Position numbers and translations under genes: made by a program
Part shown: piece by piece, positions 47,673 to 60,159 of the stretch
Layout of the letters: every line of letters starts with the position of its first letter
Position numbering within the stretch: position 1 is the stretch's first letter
Assembly: GCA_965153355.1 (NCBI GenBank)
Contig: OZ231126.1
Span: forward strand, 1,736,001 to 1,800,000
DNA: 64,000 nt
DNA from: Flaccisagitta enflata
Taxonomy: Eukaryota > Chaetognatha > Sagittoidea > Aphragmophora
Direction: 5' to 3'
The notes under the pieces: model-generated
The model's input: only the letters and a program-made list of their open reading frames with translations
Told to the model about the DNA's origin: nothing
Databases searched by the model: none

Positions 47673-47952
47673 GAAGAGGACGAAGAAGAAGAAGAAGTAG
47701 AAGAAGAAGTAGAAGAAGAAGAAGAAGAAGAAGAAGAAGAAGAAGAAGAAGAAGAAGAAGAAGAAGAAGAAGAAGAAGAAGAAGAAGAAGAAGAAGAAGG
47801 AGAAGAAGATGAAATAGAAGAAAAAGAAGAAGAAGAAGAAGAAGAAGAAGTAGGAGAAGAAGTAGAAGATGGAGAAGAAGGAGAAGAAGAAGAAGAAGAA
47901 GAAGAAGAAGAAGAAGAAGAAGAAGAAGAAGAAGAAGAAGAAGAAGAAGATG
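47673..47952. repeat. (AAG)n trinucleotide tract
   Basis: About 280 bp of AAG/GAA triplets with AGTAG, GAAGATG and GGAG interruptions. Poly-Ser and poly-Phe frames are artefacts. Confidence 0.95.
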
Positions 47953-48099
47953 GAGGATTCGAAACTATTGTACAAACAGTGCGAGCGAGCGAATATGGAA
48001 TATTCGTCAGTGTTTTGCGCGGGTGAAAACTATGAAACGGAACATAGTTGAAACTATCCGTTTCTTTATGGTAAGTGTCAGTTTCCAGACTACCATCAT

Positions 48100-48370
48100 T
48101 TTTAGTCGCGTGCACGCGACTCTACAACCCGCTCCGTCGGTCGGTCCGTCCGTCCGTCCGTCGGTCTGTCGGTCGGTAACACTTTGCTTTTTTTCGTCTT
48201 TTTGGGTCGTCTGGAGTTATTTTGACTCATTTTTTTGTTGTTTTTGGGAATTATTGGTTGCTTTTAGTCATTTTTGGTCATTTTTGATCATTTTTGGTCA
48301 TTTTGGTCATTTTGGTCATTTTGGTGATTTTGGTCATTTTTGGTCATTTTTGGTCATTTTTGGTCATTTT
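48100..48370 (-). mobile_element. Long HP element L5, hairpin-end fragment
   Basis: The perfect hairpin at 48104-48121, a (GACG)-type block, the unique segment with GGGAATTATTGG, and about ten GGTCATTTTT units, ending abruptly at a poly-T run. The array and AACAAGGCC half is missing. Confidence 0.85.
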
Positions 48371-48495
48371 TTTTTACACTAAAAGCGACATCGAGAAATG
48401 GAATTGACTTGCCCTCTTCCATTGTAAATCTTATCTTTGGTTCGATATCATTCATGATATCAAACAGGATAGATGGTTGGCCCAGTGACATTTTC

Positions 48496-48906
<411 letters not shown>

Positions 48907-49230
48907 ATATGCTACATTTCATTTATCCTCATGTTACTGTCACCCAATTGGCCATCCAACTCAATTCAAACCTTTCCTCTTTAAAATTTGAATAAAAAAC
49001 TTGTCTGAAATTTAAGTGGGACATTTTACGAGTGGCGTTTCATGACAAATTTGTCTCGGGCAGGAAAGTAAGCCATCAATAAGTTGTCAACCGTTCATTT
49101 TATTCACACACATGCTTTTTTTTCGAAATGTGCCAAATGCCTCATTCTTTCCATCGTTCGTTTGGCTTAATTCGCTCTAGCTGTGTTCACTTGGTTTTAA
49201 TGAAAACTGTTGAAACTTGAACGAAATATC

Positions 49231-49447
49231 AACAAGGCTGGATACACGGCTAACCCAGTCGCGTGCGGTGGGCAGGAGCTTTATCAGGTCACTTTATCAT
49301 TTGGGCAGGAGCAGTGAGGCCAAAGACCGCAAAAACCCAAAGAAAGTAAAGTGTGATGGACCAACGGACAGACCGACGTACCGACTTACCAACAGACCAA
49401 CGGACCGACTAAGCGGGATGTAGAGTCGCGTAGCACGCGACTAAAAA
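49231..49447 (+). mobile_element. HP element, short copy
   Basis: The start is AACAAGGCTGGATACACGG, the motif CCAGTCGCGTGCGG, GGGCAGGAGCAGTGAGG, AAAGTGTGATGGACC, then GACCGAC-type units and the hairpin AGTCGCGTAGCACGCGACT at 49424-49442 then AAAAA. The 10-mer ends match exactly. Confidence 0.85.
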
Positions 49448-49518
49448 TTGATCATCATTGTAACCACGACATATAAGGAATCTACAAGTACAAAAAAGCT
49501 TGCGGAGTTTGATGTGAG

Positions 49519-49978
49519 ATATGTCCTCTTTGGGGCAGCGGCCCCAAGGGGGTCCATGTCCTGTAGAACACAGGGGGGACTTTTGTTCGTTCGTGCGTGT
49601 GTACCCCCCCCCTTTCTTTTTTTTTTTGTCAATTTTCCATGTTATTCTATGGGAGCTTTTGCATTTTTTTTCATTTTTCATTAATTTTTCTAACTATTCA
49701 ATGGGAATCCTTTATTTTTACTTTATCTGTCAATTTCCCATGTTATACAATGGGAAATATACATTTTTTTTCATTTTCTCGTCAATCTTCCATATCATGC
49801 AATGGTAATTACATACTTTTTCATTTTTTTGTCAATTTTCCATGCTTTCCAATGGAAATTTTTGAAATTTTCGTTTTTTGTCTGTTTTCCATGTTATCCA
49901 ATGGTGCTTTCAAACCGGATTGGGCAGAAATCCACCCACGTTCTACAGGATATTGTCTCCTTTGGGGCCGCTGCCCTG
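49519..49978. mobile_element. E-related inverted-arm element E4
   Basis: The left arm CTTTGGGGCAGCGGCCCCAA with CCTGTAGAACACAGG, and the right inverted arm GTTCTACAGGAT with CTTTGGGGCCGCTGCCCTG. The interior (49627-49905) is about six tandem units of about 50 bp containing TCAATTTTCCATGTTATNCAATGG-like sequence. Each arm is itself self-complementary around GGGGC-AGC-GGCCCC. Confidence 0.7.
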
Positions 49979-49992
49979 CTTACTATCAGCTA

Positions 49993-50599
49993 ACACCCCT
50001 TCCATAATTAGGCAAACTGGGATGAAAAGGCGCTGTTTAAGGGTTGATAGATACAAGTATGATTAATTCAAACGATGTTAAACATCAACATCGGTAAATT
50101 TCATCAACATAATGCAAAAAATGACTAAAAAATGTTAACGGCTATCTCCTTATAAGCTCAATTATGCGATTAAGTGAAAAGTCATGTAAGGGCCCTCTCT
50201 GGCCATGATCTCAATATGTCATCTTCTTGTCTTGGGCTTTTGTCAGTTAATGCGGTTTTCCATGCCCCTCCTTCTTCGTCACTGACTTTCCTGCACCAAC
50301 CAACCTCATTACCTGCTAAATAGCGGTTTTTTTTTTGCATCCCATCTTCTCAAAATGCTGGAGGGAATACACCTTCCCCTTTGAAACAATTTTCCCGTAG
50401 AAATTGGCAATGATTTGACGCCGCACTTCCGGTAAAGGTCCCTCCATCTCCTTCTACATGCTGGAAAGTCCCCTCCTTCGCTTTCCTACGTCAAAGTACT
50501 ACGTCTTAGCTATCTCTGTGTCAAATTTCATCACTCTGAGAGCATTTCTACTATCAATTTGGATCATTTTTCCAGTTCGCTTAATTATGGAAGGGGAGT
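49993..50599. mobile_element. TA-flanked inverted-repeat element, family G copy 2 (607 bp)
   Basis: The ends ACACCCCTTCCATAATTAGG and, inverted, ACTCCCCTTCCATAATTAAG continue to AAACTGG / GAACTGG. TA flanks both sides (49991-49992 and 50600-50601). Length and TIR core agree with 16550-17152. No transposase. Confidence 0.85.
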
Positions 50600-52454
<1,855 letters not shown>

Positions 52455-52629
52455 GTTTTTGCGGTCGTCCGTGTGGCGTCTCTACGTTGATCTCCCGTAG
52501 TGAAGGCGCCTCGATTTTGTCGCGATGAGTCGAAAACAAAAGATCAAAAAATCGAATTTCAATTAATCAAAAAGTAATTTTCAATGAATGACAAAAAGAC
52601 AATCAACAAGTTTGATGACTTTGATATTT

Positions 52630-52862
52630 TCAAATCGCTTTGAACACCAACTCTGAAGCCTGCTCCCAAGTGAGGATGCCCCATCGCACTGAACACCAAC
52701 ACCAAAGTCATTTGACAAATGAGATTATCATATCGCACTGAACGCCCACTTTGAACCCTGCTCGCAAATGTGAATGCCACATCGCACTGAGCGCCAACTT
52801 TGAATCTTTTGCCATATTAGGATGCCACATTGCATCGAGTACCAACATTGTAGCCCATTGTC
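52630..52862. repeat. Minisatellite of about 57 bp, four copies
   Basis: Units contain ATCGCACTGAACACCAAC and CCTGCTC(C/G)CAA(G/A)TG with decay in the last unit. Confidence 0.75.
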
Positions 52863-54052
<1,190 letters not shown>

Positions 54053-54403
54053 AAATTAGAGACAGAGACAGGCAAAGAGAGAGCGAGGTAGAAAGAGGGA
54101 GATAGCCCAATGAAGATGTCAAAAAAAGATCCAACACACTCATTTTTGGTCGACAACCCCTATCTTCATTTTCCCTCTTGTGTATCATTTCGTATCATCA
54201 TTGAGTTAAGATATTACTCAAATGTTAAGTGACTAAGAGCTTCAGAAAAATTGAGAGAAGATAAAATTCGGAAAATTCTCTGCGAAGAAGTCGTCAAAAA
54301 ATTTGAATAATAGAATGTCAGGAAAAACTCAGCAGGAAACCTTTTGAGTTAATGAGTGTGAAACATCCGTATCGTCATTTCGATCAAGATCAACCAGTTC
54401 GAC

Positions 54404-54405
<2 letters not shown>

Positions 54406-54469
<64 letters not shown>
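54406..54469. repeat. (GA)n microsatellite
   Basis: About 64 bp of GA. Confidence 0.95.
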
Positions 54470-54472
<3 letters not shown>

Positions 54473-54696
54473 ATTTTAGGATTCATCAAATGGCTTTTTG
54501 ACATTTGAACTCAAATGTCGTGTAAGGCAGGTGACTGTCTTTGCTGGACAGAGACCAGTCTTTTGCGGGGTGATTGAATAAGCAATTCTTCTGAAGAAGC
54601 TGAAACCAAAAATCCGAATGGCGAGAAACGGGCCGGCAGAAGGACCAGGACCATGACCGTCCTCTCTTAACAGCGTGGATCACTGTGCGCCATGGT

Positions 54697-54878
54697 TTTT
54701 AGTCGCGTGCACGCGACTCTTTACCCCGCTTTGTCTGTCCGTTGGTCCGTCGGTTTGTCATTCCGTCGGTCTGTCAGTCCGTCTTTCGGCTGTCTCACTA
54801 CTTTTTTGGCGTTTTTGCCTCACTGCTCCTGCCCAAATGCCCGCACGTGACAGGGGTAGTTGTGCATCCAGCCTTGTT
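54697..54878 (-). mobile_element. HP element, short copy
   Basis: On the minus strand the start is AACAAGGCTGGATGCACAAC, the motif CTGTCACGTGCGGGC, GGGCAGGAGCAGTGAGGC, GACGGACTGACAGACCGACG, and the perfect hairpin AGTCGCGTGCACGCGACT (54701-54718) then AAAAA. Confidence 0.85.
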
Positions 54879-55024
54879 CTTATCTGGAATCTGGAGGAGC
54901 TTTTTTTACTTCCACTTGCCGACCAAAATCTGAGTTCAGCACCTCGCTGCTGATTGACAAACAGAGTGCTACAAATGATCATGAGAGAGCAAGATACGAG
55001 CAAACAAACTTGGAAAACAACTTA

Positions 55025-55535
55025 GCCTGCTTCTGCATCTCCTCCTCACTTTCTGCTTCTGCATCTCCTCCTTAGATTCTGCATCTGCATCTCCTCCTTA
55101 AATTCTGCTTCTGCATCTCCTCCTCAACTTCTGCTTCTGCATCTCCTCCTCAACTTCTGCTTCTGCATCTCCTCCTCAACTTCTGCTTCTGCATCTCCTC
55201 CTTAGATTCTGCTTCTGCATCTCCTCCTTAAATTCTGCTTTTGCATCTCCTCCTTAAATTCTGCTTCTGCATCTCCTCCTCAACTTCTGCTTCTGCATCT
55301 CCTCCTCAACTTCTGCTTCTGCATCTCCTCCTTAGATTCTGCTTCTGCATCTCCTCCTTAGTTTCTGCTTCTGCATCTCCTCCTTAACTTCTGCTTCTGC
55401 ATCTCCTCCTTAAATTTTGCTTCTGCATCTCCTCCTCAACTTCTGCTTCTGCATCTCCTCCCTAACCTCTGCTTCTGCATCTCCTCCCTAGCTTATTCTT
55501 CTGCATCTCCTCTTTAACTTTTGCCTCTAAATCTC
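55025..55535. repeat. 26-bp minisatellite, about 19 copies
   Basis: The unit is TTCTGCTTCTGCATCTCCTC then CTNAAC, with small variation. It is pyrimidine-rich on the plus strand. Confidence 0.95.
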
Positions 55536-56741
55536 CTGCTTTTCCTCCCTTTCATGTTTTTGCATGTCAGATTAGCTTCAACTGAGTCTAATCAAGAGCC
55601 GAACCAGACGTCATTTCTTTATTTTCTTAATCGTGAATTAAGTTGATAATTTTCTTTCTAAAAACGGTTTTAGACAGTTTTGGGATTCTGACTTAGTCGA
55701 AGAATTAACTGATCATTTCCTTGACTGACGTCTTGACTGACTTCACTGACGATGCAATCACTATGGACTGGCGTATCGAGCTGTTTGCTGAAGTGTGGTA
55801 ATTTCAAAGACTGCAGCTCAGGTGCGATATCGCACCTTTGCAGCAAAGACAACAACAGGTTAATGATTTTTATTTACAAAGGAGTAGATATATCAGAACT
55901 GCACCAGATGTTCCTATTAGATGATGCATTTCAGATATCAAATCCTTAAATAAAGTAAATTACAATTCTTATGCATTTTTTGAATGCTCATTTTTACCTG
56001 ATTTTCTTTGATTTGCTAAAAAATTCATCGATTAAGTTCCTCATAGCTACGTAGCTGATTCAAGTTTTGGACCAAAAGTACTTACATCAACCATATCCCA
56101 GATAATAAAAGATAGAGTAATAAAATGGAGTGAAATAAAAAAGAGAATGAGAGTGAGTTAGGAAAAAGTGAAGAAGTTTACTTATTTCCTCCATCACGCT
56201 TTGGAGTTGTTACATTTTCACTTTAAATCTTACAGCAATTAGCTGATTTGATGTTTTGTTGACCATCAAAATGGCGACATTGCTTCTACTGCATCATGCC
56301 AATTACCTTCAAGAGAGAGAACCCGTTTGCAGCTTATCTAAAGATTGTTCTTAATGATTTTTCAGCGTTTACATCATTTTGTAAAATTGCTTATGGGCAG
56401 GGGCAGTAATACAAAACCCGCTTGTTACGGACAGACCAACTGATCGATAATATGGTCGCGCATCCTCAGTGTGCAATTTTTCATCCTGCCCCACAACATC
56501 TAGCCCATTCTTTCCTGAGCAAGAGCGTTGCTTGTTGTTGTTGAACTCCTGCACTCATTAACCAATGAACTTTCAAATGAACTGATGCAAAGGACGATTG
56601 AATAATTTGATGATTATATTTTCTGTCCCACAGTTCGAGGATTTGATTGGAAAACAAAATCGATGATTTTTAAGAAAATTGACGAGAATTTGTGCAGACA
56701 GATTGTGGAGTCAAACTGTGCATCGCTCGGCGCCATCCAGT

Positions 56742-56742
<1 letters not shown>
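55536..56742. other. Unassigned sequence
   Basis: Possible HP-like relics near 56390-56440 (GGGCAGGGGCAGTAATAC, ACGGACAGACCAACTGATCG). No gene. Confidence 0.35.

Positions 56743-56821
<79 letters not shown>
56743..56821. repeat. (GA)n microsatellite
   Basis: About 79 bp of GA. Confidence 0.95.
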
Positions 56822-56823
<2 letters not shown>

Positions 56824-57497
56824 TGGAATATCGCGTTAGATTTTACCATTTTGTGATTATTTGTAATTGCATATTCTCTTTGGTTCGCCCTGTTTGTTGC
56901 CCATTTTGTGAATTTATATTATTGCTGATTTTCTTTCTTTAGTTATCAGTTGTAATGTTATTCGCTCTTCATTCCTGATCAATCTTGGGGTGCGTTTCCT
57001 TACCTGGTGAGTTTTGGATGGACTTGGTTGGTTGGTTAGTTGGTCAGTTTGGTTGGTTGGTCAGTTGGTCGATTGGATTAACTAGTTGTTTAGTTATATA
57101 GTTCTTATGTTGTTGAGTTATTGAGTTATTTAGGATGATAGGTTGTTAGGTTAATCTCTTTTCTTCTTTTCCCCTCTTCCTTTCCTTTCTATTATTTCAG
57201 CGTTTTTGTACCCCTTTCAACCATAGAAGATATTGAGATGGCGACGACGAAAGACCTTATCCAAATGGAGACTTGATGACTTTGAGTGGATTCGTGGTGT
57301 TGGCGTTGTTGGCGCAGCGCGTGGCGTGGCATAGAGAGGATTGGCGCGGTCGTGACGCAGCGACTGCCGGACTGATTCATCATCGTCAACGTCAGCGCAA
57401 AGGTACTCTGACGGTTGGAGACTGTATTCTACGCGGTTCTTTACAGTACAAAAACGATACCAGAGATTGATCAAGATTTGTGTTTTATACCACCACA
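56822..57497 (+). other. Upstream region and 5' leader of the BEL/Pao element
   Basis: 57000-57080 is GGTTGGTT-rich. From about 57190 the base composition resembles gag. The 5' LTR and primer-binding site must lie here, but cannot be delimited because the 3' LTR is outside the window. Small frames occur before gag: a 12-codon ATG frame at 57238-57276, and a 65-codon frame at 57273-57470 whose start overlaps the previous stop (ATGA-type) and whose first residues are hydrophobic. Whether either is translated is unknown. Confidence 0.45.
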
Positions 57498-60155
57498 ATG
57501 AGCACAAAAAATACACAGGCCCCGGGTGGCGACGGAGAACCGCCGGTGTGGAAGAGGCGCGACATATCGAGCGTGAGAAGAGAGCTCTATCTCGAATTCG
57601 CTGTCGTCCAATCGGCGTTCAGCGTCGCTTCCGTCAGTAAAGAAAGGGCTGTGTTGATAAGAGCGAATGACGCGGCAAGCAAATTTCAAAAACTGTTGAA
57701 CGAAAGAATAGAACAATACAACGCGTGCGTGATAGACGACGTCTCAGCTGAACATGCGGCAAATGACTTGATGATAGACATATCGGCGTACCGGGCGGAG
57801 CTGGATACATCCCTCAAGCCGTTGTACATAGAAGAGGCAGGTGAGGGTGAAAGGGATGTATCATTCGACGCCGGCTCTCCCATCGCGAAGGAAGAGGCGC
57901 CGGAAAGAACGGCGCCGTCGCGATTCGAGAGACTGAGACAACCACCAGGAGGTGGCATAATGGATAAAACAATGCGCATATCAGAGAGCGAGGAGGAGGA
58001 GGCGCCAAACGAGGAGGAGGCTCTCAACGAAGAGGAGACTCCAAACGTGGAGGAGGAAGAGAGAGGAGCGGAAGAACCGGAAATGGTGGAGGAAGTAGAC
58101 GGCGCCGAAGAGCATCGAGATAACGCCGGCGAAAATCAGATCGCAGAAACAGCGGCGACAGGCGGCATAATGAGCAGGATCGCGGGGATGTTTAGAGGAT
58201 CATCAACGCCTCAACAAGCGAATACGGCAGAAGCGGTCGTGGCGTCAGCAGGGAATCCGGCGATCCACGTGATACCCGCGACGCCGGCCGAGAGGACGCC
58301 GTCAATGAGAAGCGCCGGATCTATCGCGAGATCGATACAGGCGAAGAAAGACAGAGACGAGGAACAGAAAAAAGAGAAAGAACGAATGGAAGCGAATAGA
58401 AGGCAGAGTGAAGCGGACGAGGCGGAAGCATTGAGAAAGGTAGAGGAAATAAGAAGGCAGAGAGAACAAAACGAAAAACTTCACCAAATCAAAGTGAAAG
58501 GGATCGAACGGATCCACCGAGAACAACAACAAGCGATCAGCGACGACGATGAGGCTTCAGGCGCCAGAGATGCGATGAGGAGGCTCGAGCAGTCCGTCAA
58601 CGGGGGCGAAGAGAGAGCCTTGAATCCCAACGCCGCGGTGGAGAGCTGGGCAAAAAATAACGCCAGCGGCTCCGTTCCGACGACGCCCGTGAGAGGAAAA
58701 GTGCCACAACAAAGGAAAGGAGAAAAGAAAGTGGCATTAAAACTCGACCTCGATAAGATCCAACTGACGCCAAAAGGAATCACGAAACCCATTGTTCCTC
58801 CAGAGAAGGCGGTTAAGAAGCCAATCGTTCCGTCGGCAAGACCCAAAAAGGTGAACAAACCGACAATTCAAAAATTGCCACCTAGAGAATTCAAACAAGA
58901 AAAAGAAAAAAAGGATGTGAAACACCTGAGAGAGAAGAAAGAGAAAATCGAGAAGGAAACAATGGAGCTCATGGCAAGGCTACAAGAATTGCACAACTCG
59001 GCGCAGCAGGTGGAGGAAGGCTTGGAGGAGCGCGATGAGGAGGAGGAGGAGGAGGAAGAGGCGCCTAAGACGCCAACCACACCAGGTTGCGCCGGAAGTG
59101 CAAACCAGGAGGAATTCGTGCGAGTCCAAATTCAGATGTTTGCAATGGCTCAGCTGAAAGAAGCTCGCCCGGTGAAGAAGTTTGCGGGTGTGGGCAAAGG
59201 AATGAGCTTTGCCAAACATATGTTGAAATTTGAAACGGCCTTGGAGATAGTCGGTCTGTCGGAAAAAGCCAAATTGAACGAGTTCCAACATTACTTAGAG
59301 GGCGCAGCATTCCAGTTGATAGAGGCCGAAACTCTGGAGAAAACGGACGCGGGAAAAGCGGTGAGAACGGCAATTGAGAAACTAAATAAAAAATTCGGCC
59401 TAAGAAAAGAATCGGCGATGGAAATGCTCGAGGAGTTGTTGCAAGGAAAACAAGTCGGTGAAAAGGACCATGGCGGCTTACTGATGTTCTATTGTAAGTT
59501 GCAGAGCATTTACACGTTGGCAAAAAGCACCGGCAGAGGAGGAGAATTCGAGAATAAGATGATCATCGAATCAATCCTCTCAAAAAAGACCCCACACCTG
59601 ACAGCGAAATGGTCAAAGAGAGTGGTGAAAAACATGATGTCAGATGGGGAGACGTTGGGCTTTGAAACGTTCCTCGAATTCCTTGACACCGAGCACACAA
59701 TCGCCGAATTATGCTACAGAAACTCGAGTCAGGCGCAGAATAGCAAGCCTGTAGGAGCAGCCAAAGTAGCGGCGACAACGGCGACTGCCCCGGCGAAAAG
59801 CGGCGGTAAACCGACGGTAAATGCGACAGCGGCCAGCACAACGGCTGCAGCACCGACGGCCGGAAGTTGTGAACGTTGCGGAGGCCAACATCGCATTCCA
59901 GCGTGCGACATTTTCAAGGGCTTGTCCAGCGCGGATAAGAGAAAATTTTGCATAAACACTCGTATATGTTATCTGTGCCTTGAGACCGGGCATATGGCGA
60001 GAAACTGCAAATCGACGGAAATGTGCGCCATCTGCGGCATAGGTCACCACACCTTGCTCCACCCAGACGAATCCTCGGGTGCCCCGCCTACCCCGGCGGG
60101 AACCAATGGAGGAGGAGGAGGGGGAGGAGGAGGAGGAGGAGGCGGAAACGCATGA
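57498..60155 (+). CDS. gag: BEL/Pao retrotransposon Gag polyprotein
   Basis: An 885-codon structural polyprotein expected to form the cytoplasmic particle that packages the element RNA. The ATG at 57498 has A at -3 and is preferred over the in-frame GTG at 57480. Layout by residue: N-terminal region with a short helical part; very acidic Glu-rich stretch (about 155-210); charged coiled-coil-like segment (about 275-350, KKDRDEEQKKEKERMEANRR); Pro/Lys-rich linker; second coiled coil (about 470-515); poly-Glu (about 518-527); then a capsid-like region resembling DUF1759 of BEL/Pao Gag (about 540-740, from EEFVRVQIQMFAMAQL). Three Cys/His knuckles follow: CERCGGQHRIPAC at 791, CYLCLETGHMARNC at 824 (a full CCHC), and CAICGIGHHTLLH at 843. 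A run of 13 Gly precedes the TGA. No frameshift or internal stop was found. Confidence 0.93.
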   Translation: MSTKNTQAPGGDGEPPVWKRRDISSVRRELYLEFAVVQSAFSVASVSKERAVLIRANDAASKFQKLLNERIEQYNACVIDDVSAEHAANDLMIDISAYRAELDTSLKPLYIEEAGEGERDVSFDAGSPIAKEEAPERTAPSRFERLRQPPGGGIMDKTMRISESEEEEAPNEEEALNEEETPNVEEEERGAEEPEMVEEVDGAEEHRDNAGENQIAETAATGGIMSRIAGMFRGSSTPQQANTAEAVVASAGNPAIHVIPATPAERTPSMRSAGSIARSIQAKKDRDEEQKKEKERMEANRRQSEADEAEALRKVEEIRRQREQNEKLHQIKVKGIERIHREQQQAISDDDEASGARDAMRRLEQSVNGGEERALNPNAAVESWAKNNASGSVPTTPVRGKVPQQRKGEKKVALKLDLDKIQLTPKGITKPIVPPEKAVKKPIVPSARPKKVNKPTIQKLPPREFKQEKEKKDVKHLREKKEKIEKETMELMARLQELHNSAQQVEEGLEERDEEEEEEEEAPKTPTTPGCAGSANQEEFVRVQIQMFAMAQLKEARPVKKFAGVGKGMSFAKHMLKFETALEIVGLSEKAKLNEFQHYLEGAAFQLIEAETLEKTDAGKAVRTAIEKLNKKFGLRKESAMEMLEELLQGKQVGEKDHGGLLMFYCKLQSIYTLAKSTGRGGEFENKMIIESILSKKTPHLTAKWSKRVVKNMMSDGETLGFETFLEFLDTEHTIAELCYRNSSQAQNSKPVGAAKVAATTATAPAKSGGKPTVNATAASTTAAAPTAGSCERCGGQHRIPACDIFKGLSSADKRKFCINTRICYLCLETGHMARNCKSTEMCAICGIGHHTLLHPDESSGAPPTPAGTNGGGGGGGGGGGGGNA
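60119..60152 (+). repeat. (GGA)n tract encoding poly-Gly before the gag stop
   Basis: GGA/GGG/GGC codons in a row encode the Gly run that separates the knuckles from the stop codon. The tract is G-rich on the RNA strand and lies directly upstream of the proposed readthrough site. Confidence 0.85.
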
Positions 60156-60159
60156 CTAG
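60153..60159 (+). promoter_or_regulatory. Candidate stop-codon readthrough signal TGACTAG
   Basis: The gag stop is TGA followed at once by CTAG. UGA-CUAG is the established high-readthrough context in animal genes and in some viruses. The next codons stay open in the same frame for the whole of pol, so readthrough would make Gag-Pol without frameshifting. Sequence context is seen; activity is inferred. Confidence 0.75.

Noticed and set aside
56822-57480. Defined 5' LTR for the BEL/Pao element
   Set aside because: Without the 3' LTR there is no second copy to set borders, and no convincing primer-binding site was recognised.
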